Below, one piece after another: positions 8,181 through 16,117 of a stretch of 64,000 bases of DNA. Position 1 is the stretch's first letter, and each line of letters opens with the position of its first letter. Source of the stretch: JALEFZ01 sp039817415 (GTDB taxonomy: Bacteria; Bacteroidota; Bacteroidia; J057); the NCBI GenBank assembly GCA_039817415.1, contig JBCBVV010000012.1, forward strand, positions 62,001 through 126,000, given 5' to 3'. The translations under genes and the position numbers were made by a program. The notes under the pieces were generated by a model. That model was not told the origin of the DNA and did no database searches. It saw nothing but the letters and a program-made list of their open reading frames with translations.

Positions 8181-9476
8181 CTATATCTCCTTAAGGGATA
8201 ATTGACAAGCATCTAATACTCTTTCGACCTCTTTTTCGCCAGTTGCAGCAGAAATAAACATAGCTTCGTATTGGCTAGGTGGCATATAAACCCCATTTCT
8301 GAGCATAGCTCGGAAGAACTTTGCGAACATATCCATATCACTTGCCTTGGCATCTTCGAAGTTTCTCACTCTTTTCGGATTGAAGAAAAGGGTAAACATT
8401 GACTCGACTAATGGGATGGTGTGGGGAATGCCCTTTTCCTGAAGCAATTCATGCATGCCATGAGCTAGTTGTCTAGCCGCTTTTTCTGCCAATTCGTAAA
8501 TCTCTGGATGATCTTTTAGGTAGGAAAGTGTGGCAAAACCAGCATTCATGGCTAAGGGGTTTCCTGAAAGGGTTCCAGCTTGATAAACAGGGCCTGCAGG
8601 GGATACATATTCCATGATCTCCCTTTTGCCCCCATAAGCACCTACGGGCATGCCGCCACCAATGATTTTCCCTAGGCAAGTGATATCTGGGATAACTCCC
8701 AGCATGGATTGAGCAGAATTATAGGTTAGGCGGAATCCGGTCATCACTTCGTCAAAGATCAAGAGGATGCCATGTTCATCACAAAGGGTTCTTAATCCTT
8801 CCAAGAAGCCATTCTCAGGGAAAATTACGCCCATATTTCCTGTGATGGGCTCTAGTATTATGGCTGCAATTTCTCCAGGATTGGCTTCCACCAATTCTTG
8901 TACTTGTTCAAGCTTATTGAATTCGGCTAACAAGGTATCCTTGGCAGTTCCTGCTGTTACACCTGGGCTATTGGGCACACCGAAGGTTACGGCCCCACTA
9001 CCAGCTGCAATCAAGAAGGAATCTCCATGCCCATGATAGCATCCCTTGAATTTGATAATCTTTTCTCTGTCCGTATAGCCTCTCGCTAATCTAATGGCAC
9101 TCATAGTTGCTTCTGTACCACTATTGACCATTCTTACCTTTTCTACAGAAGGGACGGCTTCCACAACTAGCTTGGCCATTTCGACTTCAATTTCTGTAGG
9201 TGTACCAAAGCTAAAAGAATTCCGAAGGACCCTCTCTACTGCTTCTACTACATATGGGTGGTTATGCCCCAACAACATAGGTCCCCAAGAATTGATCAGC
9301 TCTACATAAGCATTTCCGTCTTGGTCATACATATAGGCCCCATCTGCCCTTTTCATGAAAATGGGATCTCCCCCTACACTTTTAAAGGCACGGACTGGAG
9401 AGTTTACACCGCCAGGAATAAAATGGTTGGCAGTTTCAAAAAGAGTTTTACTTCGTTGAATACTGGGATTCGACAT
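8181..9476 (-). CDS. hemL: Glutamate-1-semialdehyde 2,1-aminomutase
   Basis: This 431-residue PLP enzyme converts glutamate-1-semialdehyde to 5-aminolevulinate, the C5-pathway precursor of haem and other tetrapyrroles, in the cytoplasm. The length is that of the family. Diagnostic segments are FIPGGVNSPVRAFKSVGG near 19-36, NSGTEATMSAIRLARG near 118-133, the PLP-phosphate and Asp pocket FDEVMTGFR at 241-249, and the Schiff-base lysine Lys270 in CLGKIIGGGMPVGAYGG. It appears monocistronic, with a 182-bp gap upstream and its own terminator. Confidence 0.97.
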   Translation of the reverse strand: MSNPSIQRSKTLFETANHFIPGGVNSPVRAFKSVGGDPIFMKRADGAYMYDQDGNAYVELINSWGPMLLGHNHPYVVEAVERVLRNSFSFGTPTEIEVEMAKLVVEAVPSVEKVRMVNSGTEATMSAIRLARGYTDREKIIKFKGCYHGHGDSFLIAAGSGAVTFGVPNSPGVTAGTAKDTLLAEFNKLEQVQELVEANPGEIAAIILEPITGNMGVIFPENGFLEGLRTLCDEHGILLIFDEVMTGFRLTYNSAQSMLGVIPDITCLGKIIGGGMPVGAYGGKREIMEYVSPAGPVYQAGTLSGNPLAMNAGFATLSYLKDHPEIYELAEKAARQLAHGMHELLQEKGIPHTIPLVESMFTLFFNPKRVRNFEDAKASDMDMFAKFFRAMLRNGVYMPPSQYEAMFISAATGEKEVERVLDACQLSLKEI

Positions 9477-9603
9477 ATATAGGAATGTTCCTGATTCGAC
9501 TGATAAATGAGAAAACGAATCTATAAACTTCCTCGGACTAATCTTGTTTATTCTGGAAAAAAGCTAATCGGGAAACTGAAGGTTTATTTTGCTGAGAGAT
9601 GCA

Positions 9604-9649
9604 AAAGAAATGGCTCCAAATCTTACCCATCATAGAGAGTATTGGAGCC
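9604..9649 (-). terminator. Possible terminator after the C1 peptidase gene
   Basis: GGCTCCAA and TTGGAGCC (8 bp each, 22-nt loop) form an inverted repeat just past the stop of the peptidase gene, followed on the minus strand by ATTTCTTTTG. The long loop and broken T-run make this only moderately convincing. Confidence 0.45.
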
Positions 9650-9658
9650 CATTCGATT

Positions 9659-11647
9659 TTATCTTACCTCAAAATCACCGATTCTATACATCACATCGTC
9701 AAATTCGCAGGCTCCTTCAGCAAAGGTGCACAGGCCATTGTTGCCAAAGGCTGGTCCCCAGCTATTTTGTAGGGTCCATGTTGGGAAAGTATTGCTATTT
9801 ACTGCAGGATTGTTGTATCCAACTACAAAAACAGCATGTCTAGATTTTCTCTCCCGGGCAATGTTTCCTCCATATACAGCTTGCACGTGCGCATAAGCCA
9901 TAAAGTCTGGGTAAACGGAATAATCGACAATCAAGGGTTCGCCAGATTTTAGCACCGCGCGCATCTTGTTGTGGCCATTCCCTGAGCTCTCTATTCTTCT
10001 TTCAATAAATGTATTGTTGGGCCCTAAACTTCGTTTAATGACTCGGCCATCCTTGTGGTACACGTAATAATCCTTTAGTATCAGACGCTTGGAGGAGTTT
10101 TTAAATGGAATGCCATCTTTCAAGATTTCATCGAGGCATGAAGAGATTTGCCAACCCCAGGGATAAACACTTTGATTTCTCCTGTTATAAAGGGCAATCG
10201 GATCAAACAAACTTTCTCTTGAGGAGCCAGGCTTAGTCTTATTCAAATAGGTACTGGTAAGGGCACCCACTGTTGAAAATGCTACACAAGCGCCTTCACT
10301 GCCCTGGTCAAGTATCGGAACCCGAACGGGTATTTGTCTAGATTTTCCTTCAACACTGAGGTCAAGGCCCTTACGTGTAAATTTTGTAGCTACCATTTTG
10401 TAATGGCCATCTTCACCGTTAAAGGTTTTCTCGATAAAGTTGTTGTCGGGTGTTGATTTGTAAATGGTGAATTCACCAATTTTGTCGTCATTGTTGATAA
10501 AAGGGCTATCGCCTCTTCCATCATCTTCCTCCCAAAGGACGATTCTTACCTTTTCTTTGGCATAAACACTTCCTGGCATTAACCAGAATTCCTGTTGTGC
10601 TCTTTCAAATACTTGCTCTACTTTATCTGTAAATTTTTCCCACCAACTACGGTCTGCTTCGTTCATACGACGGGAACCCCATTTGATAGGTGTTTTGCTA
10701 CCATCGACATATACCTCCACATAGGGTTCATCTGTACCATTTCCTGCGTCCCCCGTTTGTAGGCAATGCAGGCCGTTGATCATGACTCGAAAACCACCTT
10801 CAGGTTTGAGGACCACGGGAACATTGCTGGTGCTACCCCCTATTCGCAGCACATTAAAGTGCGCATCTTCGGGTAAGGCAGCTTTGTTATCATTGTAAAT
10901 GGTCCAACGGTTACCATCTCGCCATACAGCAGGTACATGGGTATTGTAGGGCCCATTGGCGCTATAGTTTTGGGTGATGAACAGAATGGTATTGGGACCT
11001 GTAAATGGCGTGCGAGAAAGATGCTTGCCATAGCTATTCTGTTTTGTGCCTGCATCAGCGGTAAAGATACTCGCAGTACCATTGGCTACACTGGCGTTTG
11101 AACCTTTTTGTAGGATGAGCACATTGAAGGTAGTACCCTTAGGCAAGGCTTTCTTGTCTTGATTGTAGATTGTCCATTTATTGCTGCTTGAGTTGTACCA
11201 AACACCAATCGCTTTGGGATTGTATTGGCCCTTCCAGTTTTGGGTGACCAACAAGACGGCATTTGGATAGCCATTTAGCCTTGGATGGTTGAGTGTAGTA
11301 ATGTATTTGCCCTCTGTTGATTTGTGTTGAAAGGCGGTAGCGGAAGGATTGACAGCCAGTACATTAAAGGTAGTTGGCGTAAGTGTCTGTCTATTTTCGT
11401 TATAGATGGTCCATTTTCCATTGCTGTACCAGACACCTGCTTGGTTGCCCTGGTATTTGCCGTTGAATTGTTTGGTAATGAAAAGCAATTTATTGGGTTG
11501 TCCATTGGTGTTGGGGTTGTTGATTGTCGTGACATGTCCCTTGGTATTCGATGTAGAAGACCGATGCGTGAATGCCGTTTGACCCATCATTGGGTTTGCG
11601 CCTGCTAAGAAGAGCACGCACACAAAAATCCAATTCGCGATTTTCAT
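9659..11647 (-). CDS. Secreted papain-like (C1) cysteine peptidase with three N-terminal repeats
   Basis: This 662-residue protein has a signal peptide (1-23, ending MMGQ). Three imperfect repeats of about 80 residues follow at roughly 24-100, 102-180 and 190-270. Each has the pattern NxxxNGxPNxxLFxTQxW, GVWYxxxKWTIYNxDxxALPxGTxFNVL, a repeat type seen in other secreted bacterial proteins. A middle region at about 280-430, rich in Asp (EEDDGRGD), looks like a beta-sandwich. The C-terminal domain is papain-like: DQGSEGACVAFS with nucleophile Cys454, His604 in RHAVFVVGY, and Asn628 in LQNSWG. The usual CGSCWAFS is reduced to GACVAFS, but the Cys-His-Asn triad is intact. A secreted or surface peptidase is inferred; substrate and the role of the repeats are unknown. 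It is a single gene. Confidence 0.85.
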   Translation of the reverse strand: MKIANWIFVCVLFLAGANPMMGQTAFTHRSSTSNTKGHVTTINNPNTNGQPNKLLFITKQFNGKYQGNQAGVWYSNGKWTIYNENRQTLTPTTFNVLAVNPSATAFQHKSTEGKYITTLNHPRLNGYPNAVLLVTQNWKGQYNPKAIGVWYNSSSNKWTIYNQDKKALPKGTTFNVLILQKGSNASVANGTASIFTADAGTKQNSYGKHLSRTPFTGPNTILFITQNYSANGPYNTHVPAVWRDGNRWTIYNDNKAALPEDAHFNVLRIGGSTSNVPVVLKPEGGFRVMINGLHCLQTGDAGNGTDEPYVEVYVDGSKTPIKWGSRRMNEADRSWWEKFTDKVEQVFERAQQEFWLMPGSVYAKEKVRIVLWEEDDGRGDSPFINNDDKIGEFTIYKSTPDNNFIEKTFNGEDGHYKMVATKFTRKGLDLSVEGKSRQIPVRVPILDQGSEGACVAFSTVGALTSTYLNKTKPGSSRESLFDPIALYNRRNQSVYPWGWQISSCLDEILKDGIPFKNSSKRLILKDYYVYHKDGRVIKRSLGPNNTFIERRIESSGNGHNKMRAVLKSGEPLIVDYSVYPDFMAYAHVQAVYGGNIARERKSRHAVFVVGYNNPAVNSNTFPTWTLQNSWGPAFGNNGLCTFAEGACEFDDVMYRIGDFEVR

Positions 11648-11709
11648 TGTGTTTATTTTTTGACGTTAAATGATGGGTTCAAAGGTAGGAGGGGAAGGCA
11701 TGTGCTTAA

Positions 11710-11727
11710 ACCACATAAAAATGTGGT
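11710..11727. promoter_or_regulatory. Palindrome upstream of C1 peptidase gene
   Basis: ACCACAT-AAAA-ATGTGGT, with perfect 7-bp arms, lies 63-80 bp upstream of the peptidase start codon. A regulator-binding site is possible; no specific family is implied. Confidence 0.35.
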
Positions 11728-11854
11728 AGGGGGGAAGAAGTTAGAATTGGAAAGGATATGATAGGGGGTAGGAGCTTTGGAATAGCCTACACGGGCTAGG
11801 GGATGATGGTCTTTATCCCTAGAAAAGTGAGTATGTAGAAGTACCTAAAGAAGA

Positions 11855-12829
11855 TTAGTCTTGAGAAGGAGCCTTGTTGGTTTGCTTTCTTGGGCTTGCA
11901 GGATCGAGCATTAGGTTCTGGTCCCTTGTATCGGGTAGGGGGGCATCCTCTAGGATATTGAGGGAGGGATTTTTGAGTCTAGCTTGGTCGAAATCAGCTC
12001 TTGCCGCTGCGCTTTGCCCCATTTTTAGCTTGGCATAGCCCCGATAAAAATAGGCATAGGCATTTTGGGGATCAATTCTAATAGCTTTGGTGAGAGAAGG
12101 AATGGCCAGGTCATATTTTGTGGCTTCTACCTGAGCGAGTCCTTGATAATACCAAGCAGGACCCACGGTCGAATCCAGTTTAATTGCCTTTCCCAAATCC
12201 ATTAAGGCATATTCCCATTCGCGCATGGAGAGTTGGGCCAAGCCTCTGTTGGTCAAGGCTACCATATCTTCGGGTTTGGCATACAAAATATGGGTGAGGT
12301 CTCGGATGGCAGATTCATGTTTTTCTTGGTAAAAACAACAGGCTGCCCTGTAGTGCCTTGCCAAAGGATATTCATTGTTTGCCTTTAACGTATTGCTAAA
12401 GGCTTCTTCGGCCTTGGCGTAATTTTTTTCGGCGAAATATAGCTTCCCAAGCTGAAAGTGAGATTTGAAATGGCTGCTATCTCGTTGCAAAATGGTATGA
12501 AAATCACTGGCAGCTTCATGGGTTTTGTGAAGTTTGAGGTAGGTCATTCCCCTGTTGAAGTAGGCCAGCATATAATTGGGGTCCTGTTCCAGCGCCATGT
12601 CAAAGTCCTTGGCAGCAGCAACATAATCTTCCACCTGATAAAAGGCATATCCTCTCAGCTGAAAGGGTTCAGCCCAGTTAGGGTGCTTTTCTATTACCTG
12701 ACTCTGTTTTTTTATCTGTTTTCTCCAGGCATTTTCATCAGGCCCGGCCGTCTTTTCGGTAACAGATTGTGAACTGATACAGGAAAACAAAGTTAGGGCA
12801 ACGAAACTGTAGAGGAAATATTTTCTCAT
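11855..12829 (-). CDS. TPR-repeat lipoprotein
   Basis: This lipoprotein of 324 residues has a signal ending LFSC (Cys17). It is built almost entirely of tetratricopeptide repeats, with seven or eight units recognisable from about residue 40 to 290. Examples are AEPFQLRGYAFYQVEDYVAA, MLAYFNRGMTYLKLHKTHEA, HFQLGKLYFAEKNYAKAEEA and AYAYFYRGYAKLKMGQSAAA. TPR proteins act as binding scaffolds, and this one is predicted to face the periplasm from a membrane. The ATG at 12829 gives the lipoprotein signal directly; the longer frame from 12889 would place 20 unrelated residues before it. It is divergent from the receptor at 13210 and no partner gene is evident. Confidence 0.85.
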   Translation of the reverse strand: MRKYFLYSFVALTLFSCISSQSVTEKTAGPDENAWRKQIKKQSQVIEKHPNWAEPFQLRGYAFYQVEDYVAAAKDFDMALEQDPNYMLAYFNRGMTYLKLHKTHEAASDFHTILQRDSSHFKSHFQLGKLYFAEKNYAKAEEAFSNTLKANNEYPLARHYRAACCFYQEKHESAIRDLTHILYAKPEDMVALTNRGLAQLSMREWEYALMDLGKAIKLDSTVGPAWYYQGLAQVEATKYDLAIPSLTKAIRIDPQNAYAYFYRGYAKLKMGQSAAARADFDQARLKNPSLNILEDAPLPDTRDQNLMLDPASPRKQTNKAPSQD

Positions 12830-13209
12830 GCTGCCATTTTTCCGAAAAGAAGAGCCTTCTGGCTTATTTCGCAAGACAAGATGTCCCACTTTCTAAGATT
12901 GGGGCATGAGTGGGAAAAAATTGTGGAAGAATTCTTTGAATTTTCGGTTCAATATTAAAATGCCTCCGAATATTCTGCCCTGATTTTGGGAAATAATCAA
13001 AATCATGCTACCGGATTTGGAAAAAATCCCACTCCCTATCAAGGTCCTTGGCAAGAATTCACAATGATGTGGCAAATTCTATCAAATATCCATCAAGGGC
13101 CGAAAATGCCATAATGGGAAGCCTTAGGATGGGGCTAGCTTTGTAGTGTTGACAATGGAATCGAGTAGCTGACTCCTGTCAACTGCACTAACATCAACAC
13201 TCAAAAGTT
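12830..13209. other. 380-bp divergent intergenic region
   Basis: This gap between two divergent envelope genes shows no convincing gene. It contains an inverted repeat, TGATTTTG at 12981-12988 and CAAAATCA at 12998-13005 (9-nt spacer), which could be an operator, and an AT-rich stretch expected for two promoters. Short frames on the minus strand here have no recognisable composition or start context. Confidence 0.6.
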
Positions 13210-15615
13210 ATGAAAAATCTATCCATCATCACCTTTCTGCTCTTGCTTGCCTTGGGGGCATGGGGACAGACAGAGACGATCAAAGGCAAGGTTACCATCA
13301 AAGGATTGGGAATACCAGAGTCTTCAGGTGTCATCATGATCAAAGGCACAAAATTCGGTTCTTACGTAGATTCTTTGGGGAATTACCAAATCAAAAACGT
13401 ACCACTCGGAAGGGTGGAGTTGGTTTGTCAGACTTTTTCGGATACAGTTTATTCTGAGGCCCTTTTGCTTACTTCTGCCAAGGCGCTTATCTACGATTTT
13501 GAAGTTAGACCCTACGAAATTCCAGGCGGAAATCAGGAATATACCATACCCAAGTTACCGACAAATCCAGCCAACCTCGGCGGGCAGTCCTTTACCATAG
13601 AGGATGTTCAACGGTCGGGCCCAACGGTAAATGACCCTGCTCGTTATGCTACCACCCTTCCTGGTGTGCAGCCTGTCAGAGATGATAACAGTGATATCAT
13701 TATTCGAGGAAATGCCCCTACTGGCTTATTGTGGAGGCTGGAAGGCATTGATATTCCCAATCCCAATCACTTCGCAAGAAAAGGAAATACAGGTGGAGGA
13801 ATCACCATGTTTAGTGCCCAACTCCTAGGGAAGTCTGACTTTTCAACGGGTGCTTTCTCGGCAGAATATGGCAATGCCTTGTCAGGGGTATTTGATATGA
13901 ATTTCCGTAATGGGGATTTAAACAATCGTGAATCTCGACTTAAAATTGGCTTACTAGGAATCGACTTTGCTACCGAGGGACCTTTCAAAAAGTCCTCTAA
14001 GCCAGGACAGCCTGCACGCAACTCTTACTTGGTCAATTATCGTTATTCCACTCTCGGTATTTTGAATAACCTAGGATATCGCCTATTGAATCCCAGAATC
14101 AGCAATACTTTCCAAGATCTTTCATTTAACCTATACTTTAACTCAAAGGATGGGAGCTCAAATCTGAAGGTATTTGGGGTAGGAGGAACGAGCCAGGAGT
14201 ATTGGGATGAGATTTCTGACTCTCTGACTTTTGCAAGAACCTTTAGGACTACCAGAGATTTCTTAACCACCATGGGAACAGTAGGTGCCACCTACACCAA
14301 ACTGATCAATGAAAAATCGGTCTTCAAGGCTACAGCAGCGGCCATTTACAACCAAGTTCAAGACTTTGATGATACCCTGGATATCAGCAGTACCCTTGCT
14401 CCGCTCCCAGAAACTCGCTTTGAAACGGAGGATTACAGAAACTTAAAACTGACCACCCACCTTAGGTACATCAACTATCTCAATAAAAATATAAGCTTCA
14501 AAGCCGGCTTGACTGCCTCCCTGCTACAGTTTTCCGTTGACCATGAAGTAAGAGATCTGGATAGTAGTTATCAGAGCTTTAAAACATTGGTAAATGGCGA
14601 TGGAAGTTCCTATTTGTTACAGCCCTATGCGCAGTTGAGCTACCAGGGAAAAAGAATCGCCATCAATGGAGGACTACATGCTTTGTACCTTGGCTTAAAC
14701 AATACTTCTTCCCTTGAACCTAGGCTAAATGTCAAATACAATTTGGGTAGAAATACCTCCGTATTTGCTGCTTATGGCCTCCACGGGAGAACCCTGCCAC
14801 TCGGCAATTACTTCACTCAAATTGTAGGTGAAGGGGGAATCATCTCATCTCCAAATAGAGAGCTCGCTATCATGAAGGCACACCATTTTGTCGTGGGCTT
14901 GGATCAGGTATTTAACGTGAACGATCGTCCATTTGCCCGTGTCTCGCTACAGGTATACAACCAGGAGCTTTTCAATATTCCTGAAACGGTAGACCAGACA
15001 TCTTCTTTCTGGCTGTTAAATCAGAGAGATGGATATGCCACAGAGGAGTTAGAAAGTACGGGTAGAGGAAGAAACAGAGGAGTAGATTTGGCTGTGCAGA
15101 AATTCTTTAACGGTGGATTTTATGGGCAGCTTTCTGGTTCGGTGTATCAATCTACTTACGAATCGAACTTTAATGGCGGAACCGAATTCAGCACCAAGTA
15201 TGATGGACGATACAATGGATCATTGCTAATGGGGAAAGAATTTGGCTTGGGTAAAAAAGAAAAAGAGGTTAAAAATGGTAGTAGAGGATTGCTGACAATC
15301 GCGACACGTGCGATCTATTCTGGAGGGTTGAGGTTCTCTCCCGGTGATCCGATCCTGTCTGCTGAACTAGGGCAACCCGTGATCCCCGCTGAAACGGCCT
15401 TTACTTCTCAATTGAACGATTACTTCAGAATTGACTTGAGAATTGCCTACCGCAAAAGCTTTAAAAAGACAGCGATTGAGTTCTCCCTTGACGTGCAAAA
15501 TGTCTTTAACCGTGAAAATGACAGAGAGGAATTGTGGAACCCCGTTACGAACAATTTCTTTATCGAGAAACAGAGTGGCTTGATACCAGTCTTTAGTTTC
15601 CAGTTTGATTTTTAA
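13210..15615 (+). CDS. TonB-dependent receptor (third, unpaired)
   Basis: This is an 801-residue outer-membrane receptor. It has a signal peptide (1-20, ending GAWGQ), a carboxypeptidase-regulatory-like domain at about 21-105 (TIKGKVTIKGLGIPESSGVI, GNYQIKNVPLGRVELVCQTF), a plug region at about 125-250 (RYATTLPGVQPVRDDNSDIIIRGN, EYGNALSGVFDMNFRNGD), then a barrel ending FSFQFDF. The plug asks for an ordered ligand channel, but the ligand is unknown. Unlike the other two receptors in this window it has no DUF4249 gene after it. A + strand hairpin closes the unit 26 bp past the stop. It starts after a 380-bp divergent region shared with a TPR lipoprotein. Confidence 0.88.
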   Translation: MKNLSIITFLLLLALGAWGQTETIKGKVTIKGLGIPESSGVIMIKGTKFGSYVDSLGNYQIKNVPLGRVELVCQTFSDTVYSEALLLTSAKALIYDFEVRPYEIPGGNQEYTIPKLPTNPANLGGQSFTIEDVQRSGPTVNDPARYATTLPGVQPVRDDNSDIIIRGNAPTGLLWRLEGIDIPNPNHFARKGNTGGGITMFSAQLLGKSDFSTGAFSAEYGNALSGVFDMNFRNGDLNNRESRLKIGLLGIDFATEGPFKKSSKPGQPARNSYLVNYRYSTLGILNNLGYRLLNPRISNTFQDLSFNLYFNSKDGSSNLKVFGVGGTSQEYWDEISDSLTFARTFRTTRDFLTTMGTVGATYTKLINEKSVFKATAAAIYNQVQDFDDTLDISSTLAPLPETRFETEDYRNLKLTTHLRYINYLNKNISFKAGLTASLLQFSVDHEVRDLDSSYQSFKTLVNGDGSSYLLQPYAQLSYQGKRIAINGGLHALYLGLNNTSSLEPRLNVKYNLGRNTSVFAAYGLHGRTLPLGNYFTQIVGEGGIISSPNRELAIMKAHHFVVGLDQVFNVNDRPFARVSLQVYNQELFNIPETVDQTSSFWLLNQRDGYATEELESTGRGRNRGVDLAVQKFFNGGFYGQLSGSVYQSTYESNFNGGTEFSTKYDGRYNGSLLMGKEFGLGKKEKEVKNGSRGLLTIATRAIYSGGLRFSPGDPILSAELGQPVIPAETAFTSQLNDYFRIDLRIAYRKSFKKTAIEFSLDVQNVFNRENDREELWNPVTNNFFIEKQSGLIPVFSFQFDF

Positions 15616-15640
15616 AGGAACAGACATAAATCTCAACACA

Positions 15641-15673
15641 GAGCCTCCTACTCAAACATGTAGGGGGTTCTTT
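15641..15673 (+). terminator. Terminator after receptor gene
   Basis: GAGCCTCCTAC pairs with GTAGGGGGTTC (two G-U pairs) around an 8-nt loop and is followed by TTT. It separates the receptor from the convergent three-gene CHAT operon and may serve both. Confidence 0.6.
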
Positions 15674-15685
15674 GCTGATGCATGA

Positions 15686-16117
15686 CTATGCACCTACCAT
15701 GTTGATGGTTGAGATTACAAAAACGACTAACCCCAAGAGAAAGCTAACTGCAGAGATGCCCAAATACCGAGTTTTTGTTTGAACCACACGTTTCAGGGCC
15801 TTTTCGATGGTTTCTGCTGAGTCTTTGTTCATCTGATAGGACTGAGGGAGCAGGACTAAAAAGCCCATGATTACCGACAACAACCACAAGATGGAGATGG
15901 TGAGCAGACCTGAGAACAGCAGCTTTGATCCTTCCAGTTTGGCGATCCCCATCAAAATGCTCAGGCAGATGGCTACCGTACCTGACAAAAACTTGGCAGC
16001 TTCTTCTAACCGAGTGGGTTCCTCTTCCTTCATTTTCTGGTAAAAGGCTGTCCAAGCTTTGTCTTCTTCCGAAGTTACGGTAGAAGATAAAATAGGTGTA
16101 TCGTCTTGTTGGTTCAT
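15686..16117 (-). CDS. Three-TM small membrane protein of the CHAT operon
   Basis: This 143-residue protein is not recognised as a named family. A charged N-terminal 40 residues (EEDKAWTAFYQKMKEEEPTRL) precedes three predicted membrane segments at about 43-59, 66-90 and 118-140, with a charged helical stretch at 95-116 between the last two. Its ATG overlaps the stop of the CHAT-STAND-TPR gene (ATGA at 16114-16117), so translation is probably coupled. Small multi-TM proteins coded next to CHAT or STAND proteins can be membrane-disrupting effectors. That role here is inference from context only. It could equally be an anchor or an immunity component. Confidence 0.8.
   Translation of the reverse strand: MNQQDDTPILSSTVTSEEDKAWTAFYQKMKEEEPTRLEEAAKFLSGTVAICLSILMGIAKLEGSKLLFSGLLTISILWLLSVIMGFLVLLPQSYQMNKDSAETIEKALKRVVQTKTRYLGISAVSFLLGLVVFVISTINMVGA

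Noticed and set aside
12893..13075. 60-codon frame in the divergent gap before the third receptor
   Set aside because: No signal, motif or start context, and it overlaps an inverted repeat in a promoter-like region; composition looks non-coding.
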